From Dehalococcoidia bacterium CG2_30_46_19 (GTDB taxonomy: Bacteria > Chloroflexota > Dehalococcoidia > GIF9 > AB-539-J10), in the NCBI GenBank assembly GCA_001872925.1, contig MNYD01000118.1:1-6258 (forward strand): a stretch of DNA of 6,258 nt. Direction: 5' to 3'. The notes beneath the pieces are model-generated. The model was given only the letters and a program-made list of their open reading frames with translations, was not told where the DNA came from and did not search any database. Every line of letters starts with the position of its first letter. Within the stretch, counting starts at the first letter, position 1. Shown here piece by piece: positions 5,707 through 6,258 of this stretch. A program made the position numbers and the translations under genes.

Positions 5707-5718
5707 AGGCCCTGTCAA
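5690..5718 (-). promoter_or_regulatory. Near-consensus sigma70 promoter of the zinc-ribbon gene
   Basis: On the minus strand, TTGACA (5718-5713) is a perfect -35, followed by exactly 17 bases and TACAAT (5695-5690), five of six to consensus. The predicted +1 is near 5683, only about five bases before the ATG at 5678. Either the mRNA is nearly leaderless, or a different start codon or transcript start is used. Confidence 0.8.
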
Positions 5719-5745
5719 AAAGGATTCGCTGGCTTGCAAAGCTAA

Positions 5746-6258
5746 ATTGAGTGCAGTATAAGCAGTAAAAAGAACAAGAGGGAGTTTGGATTTAGTAGGG
5801 ATGAGAAGAGCCTTCAAGAGCTAGTTCATGATAAGTTAGGCGATTACCTATGTATCGTTGTTTCTAACCGTGAGCCTTATATCCATAATTGGGTGGGGGA
5901 AGAGGTTAAAAGCCTCATCACGGCTTAAAGGACTTCATTACCAGCTCGCTAAGAAGCGGCTGGAATTAACGGCGTCATCCTGGAGGATAAAGAGTTTAGT
6001 TTAAGCGTTCATTACCGACTGGTGGCAAAATCTGAGGTGGAAGACGAGGATGGATTTATAGTTAGGCACAAAACTATTTATAATCTCACTTGCTTTCCTG
6101 GAATGTCAAATCCCCCTTACTCCCCCTTTTCTAAAGGGGGATTTAGAGGGATTTTTATACGAATTTATGCGGGATACTATAATTTCGTGAATCAAATAAA
6201 TGGCATCTCTATCAGCGTGAGCGAGGCAAATGCTGCCACCTATGCTGATTACTATGTT
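5746..6258 (+). pseudogene. Decayed trehalose synthesis genes: otsA N-terminal and otsB fragments
   Basis: Plus-strand remnants of trehalose-6-phosphate synthase (GT20, OtsA) and trehalose-6-phosphate phosphatase (HAD, OtsB), which together make trehalose from UDP-glucose and glucose-6-phosphate. In one frame, about 5794-5925 gives SRDEKSLQELVHDKLGDYL then CIVVSNREPYIHNWVGEEVK, the N-terminal signature of SNREPYIH-type OtsA proteins, ended by TAA at 5926-5928. Another stop is at 5950-5952. From 5971 the same frame gives GVILEDKEFSLSVHYRLV, the EDKGxSLSVHYR region of OtsB; LHYQLAKKRLE just before it (from 5933) lies in another frame, so an indel separates them. The frame stays open through the palindromic repeat and ends in GISISVSEANAATYADYYV, like the OtsB C-terminus. 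Nearly all of OtsA and much of OtsB, including the HAD Asp motif, are missing. No start codon is visible. The end lies beyond the right edge. Confidence 0.75.
6108..6154. repeat. Palindromic repeat of the AAATCCCCCT...AGGGGGATTT type
   Basis: Inner stem CCCCCTTT (6122-6129) with AAAGGGGG (6133-6140) and loop TCT; outer arms AAATCCC (6108-6114) with GGGATTT (6148-6154). Repeats of this look are widely dispersed between genes in environmental bacteria (recollection, not searched). Here it lies inside the otsB remnant and keeps the frame open, encoding NPPYSPFSKGGFRGI. Confidence 0.75.

Overview
This is a stretch of bacterial chromosome. It holds the RNase P RNA gene, four intact or nearly intact protein genes, one gene cut by the left edge, one gene cut by the right edge and already decayed, and several palindromic intergenic repeats. 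The A-type RNase P RNA, Shine-Dalgarno sites, sigma70-like promoters, CoA and sugar metabolism genes and repeat styles would fit an uncultured sediment or groundwater bacterium. Chloroflexota (Dehalococcoidia-like) is my best guess, but it rests on the general look of the repeats and proteins and is weak.

Left third (1-1160): the 5' part of a YfcE/MJ0936-type metallophosphoesterase on the minus strand, then about 365 bases of mosaic repeat DNA. Next comes rnpB on the minus strand with a well-formed promoter, then a palindromic repeat unit. A 16-base sequence occurs in inverted orientation on the two sides of rnpB.

Middle (1164-4869): a plus-strand crotonase-fold enzyme converges on a minus-strand pair. 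That pair is a saccharopine-dehydrogenase-like oxidoreductase followed about 30 bases later by an FGGY-family carbohydrate kinase, almost certainly one operon. The crotonase keeps one catalytic Glu but has Cys where the second usually sits. The substrate of the oxidoreductase-kinase pair cannot be read from sequence.

Right third (4870-6258): a coiled-coil protein with a C-terminal four-cysteine zinc ribbon (the HP0958/DUF164 family) on the minus strand. Its promoter matches sigma70 consensus closely and would start transcription about 5 bases before the ATG; a perfect 9+9 base inverted repeat brackets its -10 box. Beyond it, on the plus strand, are remnants of trehalose synthesis genes: an OtsA N-terminal piece joined to OtsB pieces, with stops, a frameshift, large missing segments and a palindromic repeat lying in frame inside it.

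The zinc-ribbon gene, rnpB and the phosphoesterase are all minus-strand housekeeping genes. The crotonase and the oxidoreductase-kinase pair sit between them and look like accessory metabolism. No CRISPR array, transposase, tRNA gene or obvious new defence system is visible.
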